The notes under the pieces are model-generated. The model saw only the letters and a list, made by a program, of their open reading frames with translations, was not told where the DNA came from and searched no databases. Below are positions 63,764 to 64,000 of a stretch of DNA of 64,000 nt, one piece after another (the stretch's first letter is position 1; each line of letters begins with the position of its first letter). The stretch spans positions 931,726-995,725 of the forward strand of contig NZ_NKFP01000004.1 in assembly GCF_002215035.1 (NCBI RefSeq), read 5' to 3'. This DNA comes from Leptolyngbya ohadii IS1 (GTDB lineage: Bacteria; Cyanobacteriota; Cyanobacteriia; Elainellales; Elainellaceae). Both the position numbers and the translations under genes were made by a program.

Positions 63764-64000
63764 TTAACGCACAATCTGTTTCTGTGTTTGCTCCCTCAAC
63801 TTTGCATCCTCCTCATTAAAGAAGAAGGACAGCAGCACAAACCGTCTGCCTTTTGTCACGGGTGTTGCTTCGTGCAATAGGGAACAGGAGAAAATCAGCG
63901 CATCGCCGATGCCGGGACTATAGCGATCGGTACTGTATTCGGGGAAGTGGAGACTGCCGCCTTCGTATTCACCTGTGTTTAAGTTAAGGGTCATGGCAAA
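63764..64000 (-). CDS. 2-oxoglutarate/Fe(II)-dependent oxygenase, 5' end outside the window
   Basis: About 78 C-terminal residues, open to the window edge. The double-stranded beta-helix core is recognisable: FAMTLNLNTGEYEGGSLHFP, YSPGIGDALIFSCSLLHEAT and PVTKGRRFVLLSFFF. The distal iron-binding histidine is in LLHEATPV, and the arginine that binds 2-oxoglutarate follows in KGRRFVL, as in prolyl 4-hydroxylase and PKHD-type enzymes. The proximal HxD lies outside the window. Substrate unknown; a protein hydroxylase is likely. It may share a transcript with phr. Confidence 0.8.
   Translation of the reverse strand, partial: FAMTLNLNTGEYEGGSLHFPEYSTDRYSPGIGDALIFSCSLLHEATPVTKGRRFVLLSFFFNEEDAKLREQTQKQIVR

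Overview
The window is chromosomal DNA of a filamentous-type cyanobacterium. Three things point there: the RNA polymerase large subunit is split into rpoC1 and rpoC2, GCGATCGC/CGATCG (HIP1-like) octamers occur in nearly every gene, and there are cyanobacterial specialities such as the oxidoreductase-SelD fusion, an RNase E with an arginine-rich tail, DUF1997, and dispersed repeats of the CCTAAATCCC...GGGGGACTTTGAA type. No phage, conjugative, CRISPR or insertion-sequence genes are visible. Most genes are housekeeping.

Layout. 1-6.3 kb: a partial HAD phosphatase, a TRIC-type channel, then dxr and the oxidoreductase-SelD gene, both minus strand and both broken by a scrambled block (about 2465-4559) of inverted and direct copies of dxr and selD pieces joined at short microhomologies. 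This is the most abnormal DNA in the window, and an amplification or assembly chimera is the first explanation to exclude. 6.3-14.3 kb: pyrH-frr (overlapping), an AMIN-domain envelope protein, tmk, an HtrA/Deg protease and bioB. 14.4-20.6 kb: a secreted TPR protein, then a minus-strand group with an NMT1/THI5-like ABC transporter (binding protein, ATPase, permease), a small membrane protein and a cytosine deaminase-like amidohydrolase, readable as pyrimidine uptake and salvage. 20.6-28.1 kb: grxC-gshB, a PPC-domain protein, tRNA-Phe(GAA), an acyltransferase-hydrolase pair, proline iminopeptidase, small cyanobacterial hypotheticals and a STAS anti-anti-sigma protein.

28.3-34.7 kb: a radical-SAM/DUF2344 protein, RNase E behind a long leader, and overlapping rnhB. 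34.7-42 kb: DUF1997, threonine synthase flanked by two ubiquitin-like sulfur carriers ending in Gly-Gly, an SRPBCC-like protein, a universal stress protein, hisD, rpsT and tatD. 42-51.8 kb: rpoB-rpoC1-rpoC2 with a good sigma-70-type promoter, a terminator-like hairpin inside the leader and an intrinsic terminator at the end. 51.8-64 kb: an envelope region (L,D-transpeptidase, TPR protein, two peptidoglycan-binding-domain paralogues, a repeat-containing membrane protein, a lipoprotein, RlpA behind a structured leader), then a DNA photolyase and a partial 2OG-Fe(II) oxygenase.

No complete new defence or biosynthetic system was recognised. The best leads are RNA-level and structural: a possible attenuator in the rpoB leader, a three-stem leader before rlpA, a dispersed multi-hairpin repeat with a possible target duplication, the thrC/sulfur-carrier neighbourhood, and the dxr/selD scramble.
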